Shown: positions 46,306 to 56,553 of the stretch, piece after piece | Numbering within the stretch: position 1 is the first letter of the stretch | Layout: each line of letters starts with the position of its first letter | Assembly: GCA_963701385.1 (NCBI GenBank) | Contig: CAVOZW010000006.1 | Span: 1-64,000 of the forward strand | Direction of reading: 5' to 3' | Source: B30-G6 sp963701385 | GTDB taxonomy: Bacteria; Desulfobacterota; Desulfobacteria; Desulfobacterales; B30-G6 | Length of the DNA stretch: 64,000 nucleotides | Translations under genes and position numbers: made by a program | The notes under the pieces: model-generated | Told to the model about the DNA's origin: nothing | Seen by the model: the letters and a program-made list of their open reading frames with translations, nothing else | Databases searched by the model: none

Positions 46306-47148
46306 ATGTCCAAGATCCATGTTATGCTTAACGGCTTGCCCGGCAACGTTGCCCAGGTGACTGCCCGGCATCTTGCCGCCGACGCACGCTTCGCACTGCT
46401 CCCTTATTCCCTTACCGGCCCGGAAATCAACACAGAAAGTTATCGTGTGGGCAAAACAACGTTTAGTCTTGTCCGTCCTGATTCGCGCGCGACCGTAATG
46501 GATGACATCATCGCATCGTATGGCCCTTTCATCTGCATTGACTTCACCCACCCGGCCGCGGTCAACAGCAATGCACAATTTTATTGTGAGCGCTCTATCC
46601 CTTTTGTGATGGGAACCACCGGCGGAGATCGCGCGGCACTCCTGGCGACAGTGGAAAACTCCGCCATAGCGGCAGTGATCGCTCCAAACATGGCCAAACA
46701 GATCGTCGGGTTTCAGGCCATGATGGCCTGGGCGGCGGACATGTTTCCCGGGTTGTTCGACGGGTACGCCATTACCGTTCGGGAGAGCCACCAAAAGGGC
46801 AAGGCCGATACGAGCGGCACGGCCAAGACCATGGTGGGATATTTCCGTAAACTTGGCATCATGTGTGATGCCGAAGATATCGAGCAGGAACGTGATCCAG
46901 AAAAACAGGTCAATCTATGGGGAATTCCAAAAGAACACCTTGCAGGCCACGGCTGGCACACCTATACGTTGACGTCCGATGATCAGACCGTTCAATTCCA
47001 GTTCAAGCACAATGTGAATGGTCGTGAGATTTATGCCCGCGGTACCCTTGATGCGGTGGTGTTCCTACACCAGCGCATCCAAGAGGGCATTTATGGAAAG
47101 GTGTACAGCATGATGGACGTCATAAAAACGCAGGGCGAGAAAACCTGA
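46306..47148 (+). CDS. dapB: 4-hydroxy-tetrahydrodipicolinate reductase, plant-type-like
   Basis: The start at 46306 (MSKIHVMLNGLPGNV) follows GAAGGAG; the frame to 46261 has no site. The 280-residue enzyme reduces the DapA product in lysine and diaminopimelate synthesis. The catalytic loop ESHQKGKADTSGTAK and FIDFTHPAAVN, FVMGTTGGDR and APNMAKQIVGFQ are clear. The nucleotide-binding loop reads NGLPGNVAQ in place of GxxGxMG, a departure from classic DapB. It is alone, 78 bases after the MurU-AmgK gene. Confidence 0.88.
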   Translation: MSKIHVMLNGLPGNVAQVTARHLAADARFALLPYSLTGPEINTESYRVGKTTFSLVRPDSRATVMDDIIASYGPFICIDFTHPAAVNSNAQFYCERSIPFVMGTTGGDRAALLATVENSAIAAVIAPNMAKQIVGFQAMMAWAADMFPGLFDGYAITVRESHQKGKADTSGTAKTMVGYFRKLGIMCDAEDIEQERDPEKQVNLWGIPKEHLAGHGWHTYTLTSDDQTVQFQFKHNVNGREIYARGTLDAVVFLHQRIQEGIYGKVYSMMDVIKTQGEKT

Positions 47149-47200
47149 ACGGAACGATTTTTATTCGGAAAAAATGGCTCTATTCAGGTAAAAGATTCGT

Positions 47201-49846
47201 CTACGATTTCATTGCGGCAACAATGTCGACCGCCGCCGCCATGGCCTTGTCCAGGTTTTCCGGATTGGGACCACCGGCCTGCGCCAAATCGGGTCTTCCA
47301 CCGCCACCGCCACCGACGATCACGGCCAGTTGACTGATAATTTTACCCGCATGAAATTGACCGCTCAGATCACGCGTGACTGCGGTTAGAAGAAGGGCTT
47401 TTGAACCTGACCGACTTCCCAAAACAACAATGCCCGATTCAATCTGTTCCTTGAATCGATCTGCCAGGTTTCGAAGAGCGGCCGGGGAATCTGCATCTAC
47501 TTTTTTAACTAATAATTTTATATTGTTAACTTTTATAATTTCATCCTTAACTTTAGAAGTTGATTGGCCTAACAGCCTCGTTTTTAGCCGTTCAATTTCT
47601 TTTTCGCTCTGCTTGAGCTGCTCTAGCAGTTTTTGAATTCGCTGGGGGACGGCATTCGGCTGGTCTCTCAGCAATCGGGCGGCCTCCTGAGCCAGGTAAG
47701 CCCTTTTCTGCAAATGTTTCAATGCCGCCTCACCGGTCAGTGCCTCGATTCTGCGGACACCGGAGGCAACACTCGATTCACTGACAATTTTGAACAACCC
47801 GATATTACCGGTCCGAGTTGTGTGGGTTCCGCCACAAAGTTCCATGCTGAAGTCAGCCAACGAAACCACCCGGACCCGGTCGCCGTATTTTTCTTCAAAG
47901 AGCGCTGTCGCACCAGATTTGAATGCATCCTCCGCATCCATTTCTTGTGTTAGAACCGGAACGTTATCACGGATTTTTTTGTTCACGATAGACTCTATTT
48001 CATCGAGAAACGCAGGCTCAACCTGTTTAAAATGCGTAAAATCGAACCGAAATCTGTCGGCTGCAACAAGCGATCCCGCCTGTTTGACATGCTCCCCCAC
48101 GACCTTTCTCAGTGCATGGTGCAGAATGTGAGTGGCGGTATGGTTTAAGGCTGTGGCGTTTCTTTTTTTCATGTCTACCGTTAAGGTCACCTTTTCGCCT
48201 CGTTGAACGTTTCCCGAAAGAATCTTGCCTTTGTGGATAATGAGACCGGTGGGGTCTTTGATGGTATCGCTTACCTCCATCAAAAACGTTTGGCCGTTGT
48301 TCGATGCGGTGATGGTGCCGGTGTCACCGACCTGACCGCCAGATTCACCATAAAAGGGGGTTTTTTTCGTTACGAGCTCTATTTCCATACCCGTTTCAGC
48401 CGATGGCACTTCTTTGCCTTTGGAAACCAGGACCAGGATAGTGGTGTCCAGGGAATTCTGATCATATCCCAAGAATTCGGCTTTGACACCTTTGGCGGAA
48501 AGATCCCGGTAGGCATCCCCGAGTTTCGAAAAGGATGTCACGGAACGTGATCTTTCCCGCTGGGTTTGCATGGCAGTCTCAAAACCATTCATATCGATTG
48601 TCATCTTTTCGTCTCTCACGACATCCCTGACGATGTCCACAGGAAACCCGTAAGTGTCGTAGAGCTTGAAGATAACACTGCCCGGCACTCGGTCGCTCCC
48701 CTTGGCGCGCAAATTCGAGAGCGTATCATTCAATAGCGTTAATCCGAAATCGAGTGTCTCTGAAAAACGGATTTCCTCGTTCCGGATGACACTGCTGATA
48801 AATGCCTTGGAGGCCATGAGCTCTGGATAGGCATCCCTCATTATTTCGAAAACCACATTGGCGGTAAGGTCCAAAAAGGGTTTGTCGAGACCCAGATTCC
48901 TGCCGTAACGGATGGCGCGCCGCATGATACGCCGCAGGACGTAGCCCCTGCCTTCGTTGGATGGCAGGACACCATCACCAATCAGAAAGGCCGCTGCCCG
49001 GCTATGATCGGCAATAACCTTCATGGCAACGTCATCCTTTGCCGATTGGCCCATTTTTTTTTCGGACAATTCTTCTGCCTTTTGGATGATCGGCAGAATC
49101 AGGTCCGTATCGTAATTGGTGGGCACGTCCTGAAGAAGGGTCGCCATTCTTTCGAGTCCCAGACCCGTATCGATGCTGGGTTTTGGCAGGGGCGTCATCT
49201 TTCCCGAGGCATCCCGGTTGAACTGCATAAAAACCAGATTCCATATCTCCAGATAGCGATCACATTCGCACCCGACACGACAGTCAGGCCGACCGCATCC
49301 GAAAGGTTCGCCCCTGTCCAACAACAGCTCTGAACATGGCCCACAGGGGCCGGTATCTCCCATTGCCCAGAAATTATCTTTTTCACCGAACCGCACAACA
49401 CGTTGTTCGGGTATACCGATATGTCGATGCCAGATATCGTAGGCTTCGTCGTCATCAAGGTAAACGGATGCGTAGAGCTTTTCACCGGAAAGCCCGTATC
49501 CGTTGGTCAATAAATCCCAGGCAAATTCAATAGCTTTTTCTTTGAAGTAGTCGCCAAAGGAAAAATTTCCCAGCATTTCAAAAAAAGTGTGATGACGAGC
49601 GGTGTAACCGACATTTTCCAGATCGTTGTGTTTTCCTCCCGCGCGAACGCATTTCTGGGATGTCGTGGCGCGTTTATATCCCCGATTCTCCTCACCCAGG
49701 AAGGCCCGCTTGAATTGCACCATACCGGCGTTTGTGAAAAGAAGGGTTGGGTCGTCCTGAGGGACGAGGGAGGAACTTCGAACCACTTTGTGGCCTTGTT
49801 TTTGAAAGTATTCTAAAAATTGACGCCGTACCTCATTACCGGTCAT
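47201..49846 (-). CDS. alaS: Alanyl-tRNA synthetase
   Basis: The start at 49846 (MTGNEVRRQFLEYF) follows AGGAG at good distance. The 881-residue enzyme has the class II catalytic core (motif 1 near the N-terminus with LLFTNAGMVQFK, HHTFFEMLGNFSFGDYF), the tRNA-binding region, the editing domain (HTATHILHHALRK and CGGTHTTRTGNIG, which together hold zinc) and the C-terminal DHHA1 domain. It follows recA by 55 bases. Confidence 0.96.
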   Translation of the reverse strand: MTGNEVRRQFLEYFQKQGHKVVRSSSLVPQDDPTLLFTNAGMVQFKRAFLGEENRGYKRATTSQKCVRAGGKHNDLENVGYTARHHTFFEMLGNFSFGDYFKEKAIEFAWDLLTNGYGLSGEKLYASVYLDDDEAYDIWHRHIGIPEQRVVRFGEKDNFWAMGDTGPCGPCSELLLDRGEPFGCGRPDCRVGCECDRYLEIWNLVFMQFNRDASGKMTPLPKPSIDTGLGLERMATLLQDVPTNYDTDLILPIIQKAEELSEKKMGQSAKDDVAMKVIADHSRAAAFLIGDGVLPSNEGRGYVLRRIMRRAIRYGRNLGLDKPFLDLTANVVFEIMRDAYPELMASKAFISSVIRNEEIRFSETLDFGLTLLNDTLSNLRAKGSDRVPGSVIFKLYDTYGFPVDIVRDVVRDEKMTIDMNGFETAMQTQRERSRSVTSFSKLGDAYRDLSAKGVKAEFLGYDQNSLDTTILVLVSKGKEVPSAETGMEIELVTKKTPFYGESGGQVGDTGTITASNNGQTFLMEVSDTIKDPTGLIIHKGKILSGNVQRGEKVTLTVDMKKRNATALNHTATHILHHALRKVVGEHVKQAGSLVAADRFRFDFTHFKQVEPAFLDEIESIVNKKIRDNVPVLTQEMDAEDAFKSGATALFEEKYGDRVRVVSLADFSMELCGGTHTTRTGNIGLFKIVSESSVASGVRRIEALTGEAALKHLQKRAYLAQEAARLLRDQPNAVPQRIQKLLEQLKQSEKEIERLKTRLLGQSTSKVKDEIIKVNNIKLLVKKVDADSPAALRNLADRFKEQIESGIVVLGSRSGSKALLLTAVTRDLSGQFHAGKIISQLAVIVGGGGGGRPDLAQAGGPNPENLDKAMAAAVDIVAAMKS

Positions 49847-49901
49847 GATCAACTCCTAAACTGTACCGTATGAATGATGTCTTCTCGCATGGTATTTGAT
49901 C

Positions 49902-50948
49902 TTATGCTTGGCCCTCTTTGGAGGCATCATTAACAACCTTGGTATTCTTTTCCTTTTTGAGACCCAGAGACTCCCGAATGGCGGCCGACAATGTATCCAT
50001 TAACTCCTTGTTATCGGTTAAAAATGATTTAACGTTTTCGCGACCCTGCCCTATTCTTTCTCCATTGTAGGAATACCATGAGCCACTTTTGTCGATGATA
50101 CCCGTTTCGACCCCCAGGTCGAGAATTTCGCCTGTTCTGGAAATTCCCTCGCCATACATGATGTCGAATTCAGCACTCTTGAAGGGCGGTGCCATTTTGT
50201 TTTTGACGACCTTGACGCGCGTTCGGTTGCCGGTAATCTCCTGGCCGTCTTTGATGGCGGTACTACGCCTGATTTCGAGACGTACGGAAGAATAAAATTT
50301 GAGCGCATTTCCTCCCGTAGTGGTCTCGGGGTTGCCGAAAACCACACCGATTTTCATGCGTATCTGGTTGATGAAGATCAGGGATGTCATGGTTTTGCTG
50401 ATGGAGCCGGTCAGTTTTCGCAGTGCCTGAGACATGAGCCTTGCTTGGAGACCCATGTGGGAATCACCCATTTCCCCTTCAATTTCCGCACGCGGTACCA
50501 AGGCTGCCACGGAATCGATGACAATTACATCGATGGCACCGCTTCGAATCAGCATGTCTGCAATTTCAAGTGCTTGTTCGCCCGTATCCGGCTGTGCCAC
50601 CAGGAGATCGTCGCAATTTACCTTTAGTCTTTTGGCGTAAGCCGTATCGAGTGCATGCTCTGCATCGATAAATGCGGCAATCCCTCCCTGCTTCTGGGCG
50701 TTGGCGACCGCATGAAGTGCTAGGGTTGTCTTTCCCGAAGATTCCGGTCCATACACTTCAATGACCCTGCCTCTGGGCAGTCCTCCGATTCCCAGGGCGA
50801 AGTCCAGGGCAATGGATCCTGTTGGAATGATGGGGACGTCAATAATAGGCTGGCTGCCGAGCTTCATGATGGATCCTTTTCCAAACTGGCGCTCTATTTG
50901 AAGCATCGCTGTGTCGACAGCTTTTTCCTTGTCGGGCGAGATGGTCAT
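49902..50948 (-). CDS. recA: Recombinase A
   Basis: The 348-residue DNA strand-exchange protein and SOS co-protease has P-loop YGPESSGKTTLALHAVA, VIVIDSVAALVPRAEIEGEMGD and the loop TGGNALKFYSSVRLEIRR. A GGAGG site precedes the ATG. An AAACATGTTT palindrome (50994-51003) lies 46 bases upstream and may be an operator, though it does not match a LexA box I can name with confidence. Confidence 0.97.
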   Translation of the reverse strand: MTISPDKEKAVDTAMLQIERQFGKGSIMKLGSQPIIDVPIIPTGSIALDFALGIGGLPRGRVIEVYGPESSGKTTLALHAVANAQKQGGIAAFIDAEHALDTAYAKRLKVNCDDLLVAQPDTGEQALEIADMLIRSGAIDVIVIDSVAALVPRAEIEGEMGDSHMGLQARLMSQALRKLTGSISKTMTSLIFINQIRMKIGVVFGNPETTTGGNALKFYSSVRLEIRRSTAIKDGQEITGNRTRVKVVKNKMAPPFKSAEFDIMYGEGISRTGEILDLGVETGIIDKSGSWYSYNGERIGQGRENVKSFLTDNKELMDTLSAAIRESLGLKKEKNTKVVNDASKEGQA

Positions 50949-51073
50949 TTTATCCTCCTACTTGGGTTATCCACGGGGCAAACAATACGTTGCAAACATG
51001 TTTTCAGTATTGACAACTATCCTTTCAGGTTCCAATGATCAAGCACCAATTGCAACGGTTTATCCTGAACAGG

Positions 51074-51658
51074 TCATGAAACGGTTCTGATTTCGAGAGG
51101 CATCTGGCAAAGTTTGGTGTATTGGGGCCCATGGGGATGCAATTCACTTTGGAACATCACCAGGTCTGGCACTGAAAACGCCTGGGAAACGAAATCCTGC
51201 TGGGCCCGCAATGCATCCACCAGCTGACTTTGATCGATGCGGTCCTTGATACGTCCCAGGGTCAGATGGCTTCTGTAGGGGCGCTTTTGTGTTGAAAAAC
51301 CAAGGGGAACCAACGCGTTTTGCACAGATTCCTGCATAGATCTGAGGATATCGGTCTGACCTGCGATACCGGTCCAGACGATTCGGGGTCGTCGCAGGCT
51401 TGGGAATACGCCCACGCCCCGAGGAACAAGTTCGAAAACCGGATAGGCTGCAACCGTTTCTGACAATACCCTGGCAACGATCTCGATATCGGAGGGATCG
51501 ACATCGCCCAGAAACGATAAGGTCATATGAAGATTTATCGATTTAACCCAGCGAATGTTGAGCCGATATGACTTAAAATCATGCTGCAGTTCATGAAGAT
51601 CCGCCCGTATGTTTTCAGGCAGTTCGATGGCGATGAATGTCCTGATTTTAGGCTTCAT
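51074..51658 (-). CDS. thpR: RNA 2',3'-cyclic phosphodiesterase
   Basis: The start at 51658 (MKPKIRTFIAIELPENI) fits the family N-terminus; a frame to 51778 adds 40 unrelated residues. The 194-residue protein has the two HxTx motifs, HMTLSFLGDV and SHLTLGRIKD, of the 2H phosphoesterases formerly called 2'-5' RNA ligase. It lies 125 bases upstream of recA on the same strand. Confidence 0.92.
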   Translation of the reverse strand: MKPKIRTFIAIELPENIRADLHELQHDFKSYRLNIRWVKSINLHMTLSFLGDVDPSDIEIVARVLSETVAAYPVFELVPRGVGVFPSLRRPRIVWTGIAGQTDILRSMQESVQNALVPLGFSTQKRPYRSHLTLGRIKDRIDQSQLVDALRAQQDFVSQAFSVPDLVMFQSELHPHGPQYTKLCQMPLEIRTVS

Positions 51659-51830
51659 TCCAAACGTTCCCGGTTCTTCTCCCCCACGAGCGGTTACAGC
51701 GCTTGCCAACCGTAGGGTGCGTTTGATTTTTCTTAATAGCGCCGCAGATGACGCCAAACAGCCGGTCGTATGTTGCATGAAAAGCGCTAGCGGTCGTTTG
51801 AGGGTAACGTGGACGACGTTCGCTTGGCCC

Positions 51831-53011
51831 CTAGTCCTTTATCGACAGGGCAGCGTAAACTGCGGCTCTCCCAACAAGAATTTTGCCGGCGGATATTCGT
51901 TTTTTTAGCAATTCGGCTATTTCACGCGCTCTGACCAGACTGGAAAGGGGTACGCTGGGGATCGATTTGCCCTCCACCTCGATCGTGCCGCTCTTAAGTT
52001 CCGCATAGCTGACCTTGCCGTAATGCCTGGCTTTTCCCTGGGGATAGTCTTTCCCGTAGTCAATGACATGCGTGTACAAATCCTGCGTCAGAGATAGATG
52101 TGTATTGTGCCATTTCTTCATTCAAAATCGGTATGGGGATACCAAGCCCCACGGCAAGGGAGCATCCATATCCCTGAATACTGACGCCGATAAGCCATTT
52201 AGGATGACATCTTCTTGAGATCTCCCATGACAAACAACGTGCCGGCAGGTGTTTCAGGAACACCCTTGCGTGTTCGCTTGGCAGACGGTTTGTGTTGGGT
52301 TCCGTTCCAGGTGACAAACCCCTCTGCACCCCCCAGGAAAATGCGTGTCCCCAGACCGATGGTTTTATAGTAGGGATCGTTGAAAAGGGGACTCAACTGA
52401 CCGGCGGAACAGTAATTGGCATTCCCCATTCGCGGTTTGAGTGCGCCCATGTAGGTATAGACTGTCTTCTTGGTGGTGTTGATGGCACAATTATAGTTTT
52501 GATAGGCATTTCTGGGATTGCACAACATCGCGTTGGGCAGGGTTTTAAGCGTGATTTGCTTTTCAATTTTTTTGTTTGGGTAGCAGTCCGTCCCATACGA
52601 AGATGCCTTGAGATGAACCGTTTTACCGGCCACCAGATCGTGAATGACATGTCCGCCCCCGTAGCTGAATTCTCCGGGATAGACTTTGTTCAACGGGTCA
52701 TCCTCGCACGCTTCCGTTGCACCGATGTAGCAATCGACCGCCGCGATGCCGGCATAGGCGGGTACGTTGTTCAGCCAGACCTTGGAGGCCTTGATCCCAG
52801 GCGTGGCATGACCGAAATTGATAAAGGCGCCCGACGAGCACATGGGTGCAAAGGTCCCGGTTGTTACCACATCGACATGGCTGGCAGCATCTACGGGTCC
52901 TTCACGCTTGACCAAACCGATCATCTCTTCGGCGGTCACCACGACAGCAGTCCCCGCCTTTATCTTTTCGTTGATCTCTTGGTATGTTTTGTTTACGGTA
53001 AATGCTTTCAT
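51831..53011 (-). pseudogene. DUF39 homocysteine biosynthesis protein, two frameshifts
   Basis: The start at 53011 (MKAFTVNKTYQEINEKIKAGTAVVVTAEEM) follows GGAGAGG. The DUF39 body includes DVVTTGTFAPMCSSGAFINFGH, GATEACEDDPLNKVYPGEFSYGGGHVIHDLVAG and LGTRIFLGGAEGFVTWNGTQH. The frame stops at 52199 but homology continues, through CHPKWLIGVSIQGYGCSLAVG in another frame, then DLYTHVIDYGKDYP in a third, ending at 51831. Shifts lie near 52205 and 52070. In sulfate reducers and methanogens DUF39 proteins take part in making homocysteine from aspartate semialdehyde and sulfide, usually with a NIL-ferredoxin, which is absent here. The shifts are probably sequencing errors. Confidence 0.8.
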
Positions 53012-53027
53012 CCCGCCTCTCCTAGCG

Positions 53028-54432
53028 CTATCGATTTTATCTGTGATGTTATTTTGAATCCATGAAGCATCCCACCATTCAAGCGGATCGACGAAGGTGC
53101 CGTTTATCAGAATGCTGAAAGTGCAAATGATCTCCCCCGGCCAGACCGGAATTCCCGGTGTTGCCGATGATATCCCCCTTTTCAACCATCTGTCCCACAT
53201 GCACATTGAAGTTGCTGAGGTGAGCGTACATGCTAAAAAGACCGTACCCATGGTCAAGAACGATGAGGCGTCCATAAATTCCCAGGGTTTCGGCATAGAT
53301 CACTTTGCCGGAATTGGCAGCCGGGACCGGCGACATGGCCAACGATGCAAGATCGATCCCCAAATGGGTCTGCTGATCGATGGTTTTGCCGTTATATTGA
53401 TAGGTGCGTTGATCCCCGAAACCGGATCTTGTGGCGGATTTGGGTAGTCGCAGAAAGGGACCCTTCCAATACATGGCAGCGTCACTTTGTCGCATCAACT
53501 GATTGAGGACGGCTTTGTTCTGCACACGCATCTCCCTGTTGACAAATAGAAATTTATCCAAAGGCGATTCCAGGTTGAGACCGGCCAGATCCTTTTGGAA
53601 TTCCGGCAGTTTGTCCAAAATGAAGCTATCGCTAATTCGAATGCTATCCTTTTTAAATTTTTTCGTTTTTATGTAATGCGGAAAGCCTGTTTTTGTCTGA
53701 TTGCCTGCGCGATCCTTGGCCATGATGACGATTTCGGTTCCGGTGTCCTGCAGGTGATTCAGCGCAAAAAAGGCGATCTGAATCTCATTTTTGGTGCCTG
53801 AATCAGGCATGATCCCGGATAAAACTGATCTGCCACCTGGACACCGTTGATCTCGCAAGGTTCAGACAAGGCATAGGCAACCACGTTGCTGCCGCCGGGT
53901 CTGATGTTGTGAGAACGGGTCAGCACCCTGACGATGGGCGCCTCGGTGTCGATGATGATTTCCCTTTCAGTCATAAGTCCGATTTCCTTTCCCCCACGAT
54001 TTCCAGGAATAATCGATCGGCCATCAGTCGCAGGACGGCTTTGCCGTCTTTTAAGGCGTTTTTTTTGGGCTCTACCTTGATACGAATGGATTCGGACTTG
54101 ACAGAGCCCTTATGCAGGAGACCGGAGGCTGGAAAGTGTTTTTCCAGGAGGATCGTTTCCTTCCCGTCCTGCAAAATGGCAACCCAGAATCGTTTTAAGC
54201 CGCTCTTAGGGTCTTCAAGAACGATTTCCAGTTCTTTATCCATACCGATGAACATGGATGGCAATTCAAGTTTGACACGGGGCTGCTCGCTCTCCATGCG
54301 CACAATGACCGTGACCAACAGTGGTAGAAAAACCAGGCCGCAGACGATGATCACGCCCAAGGGTCCAAATCTTTTATTTTTATCTTTCAATAGCTTATGA
54401 CTCCTTTCAGCTAGATTAAAACGCCGCAACAA
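53028..54432 (-). pseudogene. M23 family metallopeptidase with N-terminal anchor, several frameshifts
   Basis: Reading begins at an ATG at 54432, or more likely a TTG at 54390 behind AAAGGAG, with a membrane anchor (GPLGVIIVCGLVFLPLLVTVIV). An Ig-like region follows, switching frame twice near 53975-54010 (through DYSWKSWGKGNRTYD), again near 53850, and near 53122. The LytM/M23 domain is clear: THLGIDLA, GLFSMYAHLSN, GMVEKGDIIGNTGNSGLAGGDHLHF with zinc His residues. The C-terminus reads WWDASWIQNNITDK; a one-base change in an AAAA run would give a TAG at 53028, just before the DUF39 ribosome site. Such proteins are peptidoglycan endopeptidases or amidase activators. Confidence 0.75.
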
Positions 54433-54558
54433 TACCAGTTAAATTGTGGCTTATCAAGGGCTCTTTTTCGATTCTTGACTTTTGGCCCCATGCACGTTAG
54501 ACATATCTCATGCGATACCAAAGTGTCCCTAACCACAATCAACACAAGCCATATACAT

Positions 54559-55372
54559 ATGAACATCTCTAATTTTTTTTCCGACAAAGCATTCCCCCTT
54601 CTGCTCATTTCAGGCCCTTGCGTGATCGAAAATTACAGCATAACCTTCGAAATCGCTTCATTTTTGAAAGAGCTGACCCAGGAGCTGGGGATTCCTTTTT
54701 TGTTCAAAGCTTCATACGACAAGGCCAACCGGACCTCCATCGATGCCTACAGGGGACCCGGGATTGGAAAAGGATTGGATATTCTGGCCCGCATCAAGTC
54801 AGAATTGGGGATTGAGATGCTTTCAGATGTTCACAGGGTCAGTGAAATTGCCGATGCGGCGGCCGTTCTTGATGTCATCCAGATACCGGCATTTCTATGC
54901 AGGCAGACGGATTTTATTCTTGAAGTCGCCAAGACAGAAAAACCGGTCAATATCAAAAAAGGGCAATTTGTGGCCCCCTATGGACATGCAAAATGTCGTG
55001 GAAAAAATTCGATCGACAGGCAACCAGCAGATTCTGTTGACCGAAAGGGGCAGCATGTTCGGCTATAACAACCTCGTCGTCGATATGCGCGGCATCCCCA
55101 TGATGCAGCAGACCGGCTGTCCGGTTATATTCGACGCAACCCATAGTGTTCAGCTACCGGGCGGCCAGGGTACCCGTTCGGGGGGCCAGCGGGAATTCGC
55201 ACCTGTGCTCGCCAGAGCTGCCGTGGCTGCCGGTGCAAACGGTGTCTTCATGGAGGTTCATCCGGATCCCGACCATGCGCTGTGCGATGGCCCCAATTCC
55301 CTAAAGCTGGATAGTGTCAGACCCTGGTTGCCGAGCTTGGTCGGCATTAAACGCTTGCTGAACACCCCATGA
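54559..55372 (+). pseudogene. kdsA: 3-deoxy-8-phosphooctulonate synthase, one frameshift
   Basis: The start is placed at 54559 (MNISNFFSDKAFPLLLISGPCVIEN); the frame runs back to 54475 with no better site. Joined length is about 271 residues. Motifs include FKASYDKANRTSIDAYRGPG, KKGQFVAP and, in the next frame, NVVEKI, TERGSMFGYNNLVVDMRG and FDATHSVQLPGGQ. The shift is at a CCCCC run near 54975, where homologues read GQFLAPWDMKN. This enzyme condenses arabinose-5-phosphate and PEP for lipopolysaccharide core synthesis and is normally essential, so sequencing error is the likely cause. Confidence 0.88.
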
Positions 55373-55382
55373 ATGGTCACCC

Positions 55383-55913
55383 ATGCCTGAATCGAAATTA
55401 GCCCATATCAAACTGTTGCTCCTGGACGTCGATGGCGTTTTAACTGACGGAAGTCTTTATTTTGACCACAAGGGCGAAGAAATCAAAGCCTTCAACAGCA
55501 AAGATGGACTGGGCCTGAGACTATTGATGAAGGCCGGTATCCAGGTGGGTATCATCACCGGCAGAAAATCAAAGGCGCTGCAGCACCGCTGCGAAAACCT
55601 GGGCATTGACCTGATGTTCGAAAATATCCAGGACAAGGCTTCGGTTCTGGATCAGATCGCCACCCGCTCCGGTATTGGACTGCAAGAGACGGCCTTTGTG
55701 GGTGATGATTTGTTGGATTTGGCCCTGTTCGGAAAGGTGAGTGTCGCTATTGCCGTGGCAGATGCCCACCCTAGCGTTCTGAAAAGGGCAGACATGATCA
55801 CAGCGGCAAAAGGGGGCGCAGGTGCCGTCAGAGAAGTCTGCGACGCCATTTTGAGAGAAAAGGGTCTGTGGGATGGGATTGTGATTGTTTCATCAATATG
55901 GCATTCGTCATAG
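55383..55913 (+). CDS. kdsC: 3-deoxy-manno-octulosonate-8-phosphatase
   Basis: The 176-residue HAD phosphatase removes phosphate from Kdo-8-P. HAD motif I is LLLLDVDGVLTDG (about residues 11-23), with GIITGRKS as motif II and FVGDDLLDL as motif III/IV. The last 12 residues (IVIVSSIWHSS) differ from the usual ending, so a shift near the 3' end is possible. It lies 10 bases after kdsA. Confidence 0.9.
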   Translation: MPESKLAHIKLLLLDVDGVLTDGSLYFDHKGEEIKAFNSKDGLGLRLLMKAGIQVGIITGRKSKALQHRCENLGIDLMFENIQDKASVLDQIATRSGIGLQETAFVGDDLLDLALFGKVSVAIAVADAHPSVLKRADMITAAKGGAGAVREVCDAILREKGLWDGIVIVSSIWHSS

Positions 55914-55933
55914 AGCGGCCCGCCGCGATCGAT

Positions 55934-55954
55934 AAATTCGCCTAGCGAATTTTA
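55934..55954. promoter_or_regulatory. Small inverted repeat before lptC
   Basis: AAATTCG and CGAATTT surround a 5-base loop (CCTAG). The same stem with a different 5-base loop occurs just before rpoN (57949-57967). It lies between kdsC and lptC, next to the GGAG site of lptC. Confidence 0.5.
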
Positions 55955-55955
55955 T

Positions 55956-56553
55956 TTGGAGACCTTGTTGGCGCTGAATCATTCACAACAGAGAAGCATC
56001 AAGCTGTTGCTGCTGATCACCATGTTTCTTGTTTTTGGGGTTGTATTAACCGTTTTTATCGGTTATCGAACGGTTTCAAATCCACAGGAAATGTTCTTGT
56101 CGTCACTGGTTCAGGATGACGCCACCATCTCCATTGACAGGGTTCATCAGACATCGACAAAAAACGGTATCAAGGAATGGAGCCTCGATGCAGCGTCTGC
56201 CCAATTTATTGAAAAGACCGGCAGGCGGTTTTTGACCCATTTGTCGGTGACGTTTTTCATGGAAAACGACACCTCGGTCAAGCTTGTCTGCCGACAAGGG
56301 CTATCTGAACACCGATACCAGAAATATTCACATCGATGGCGATGTCATCGCCGACGACGGCGAATTCAAAATCCAGACAGATACCCTTGACTATGAACAC
56401 GAACGGCGTGTTCTGGTGGCCACAAAACCAGTGCGGATTTTTGGCAACACATTTCGTTTGAACGCAGATTCGGCTTCATACGATTTGACGTCTCAAAGAT
56501 CGATCTTTGATGGAAACGTAGAGGGAACCATTTTTGACAACATCAGGTTATAA
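55956..56553 (+). pseudogene. lptC: LPS export protein LptC, one frameshift
   Basis: A TTG start near 55956 to 55968 is likely, since GGAG lies at 55957-55960 and no ATG fits. The N-terminus has a membrane helix (IKLLLLITMFLVFGVVLTVFIGY) and a beta-jellyroll: WSLDAASAQFIEKTGRRFLTH then, after a shift near 56285, SADKGYLNTDTRNIHIDGDV and RVLVATKPVRIFGNTFRLNADS. This is the LptC layout of about 195 residues. LptC joins the inner-membrane LptBFG pump to LptA. The frameshift is probably an error. Confidence 0.82.

Noticed and set aside
51659..51778. 40-residue N-terminal extension of ThpR
   Set aside because: The residues do not fit the family, which starts at the conserved RTFIAIELP.
53011..53296. 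In-frame M23-DUF39 fusion protein
   Set aside because: The joined frame arises from a missing stop at the end of the M23 gene; DUF39 has its own ribosome site and start at 53011.
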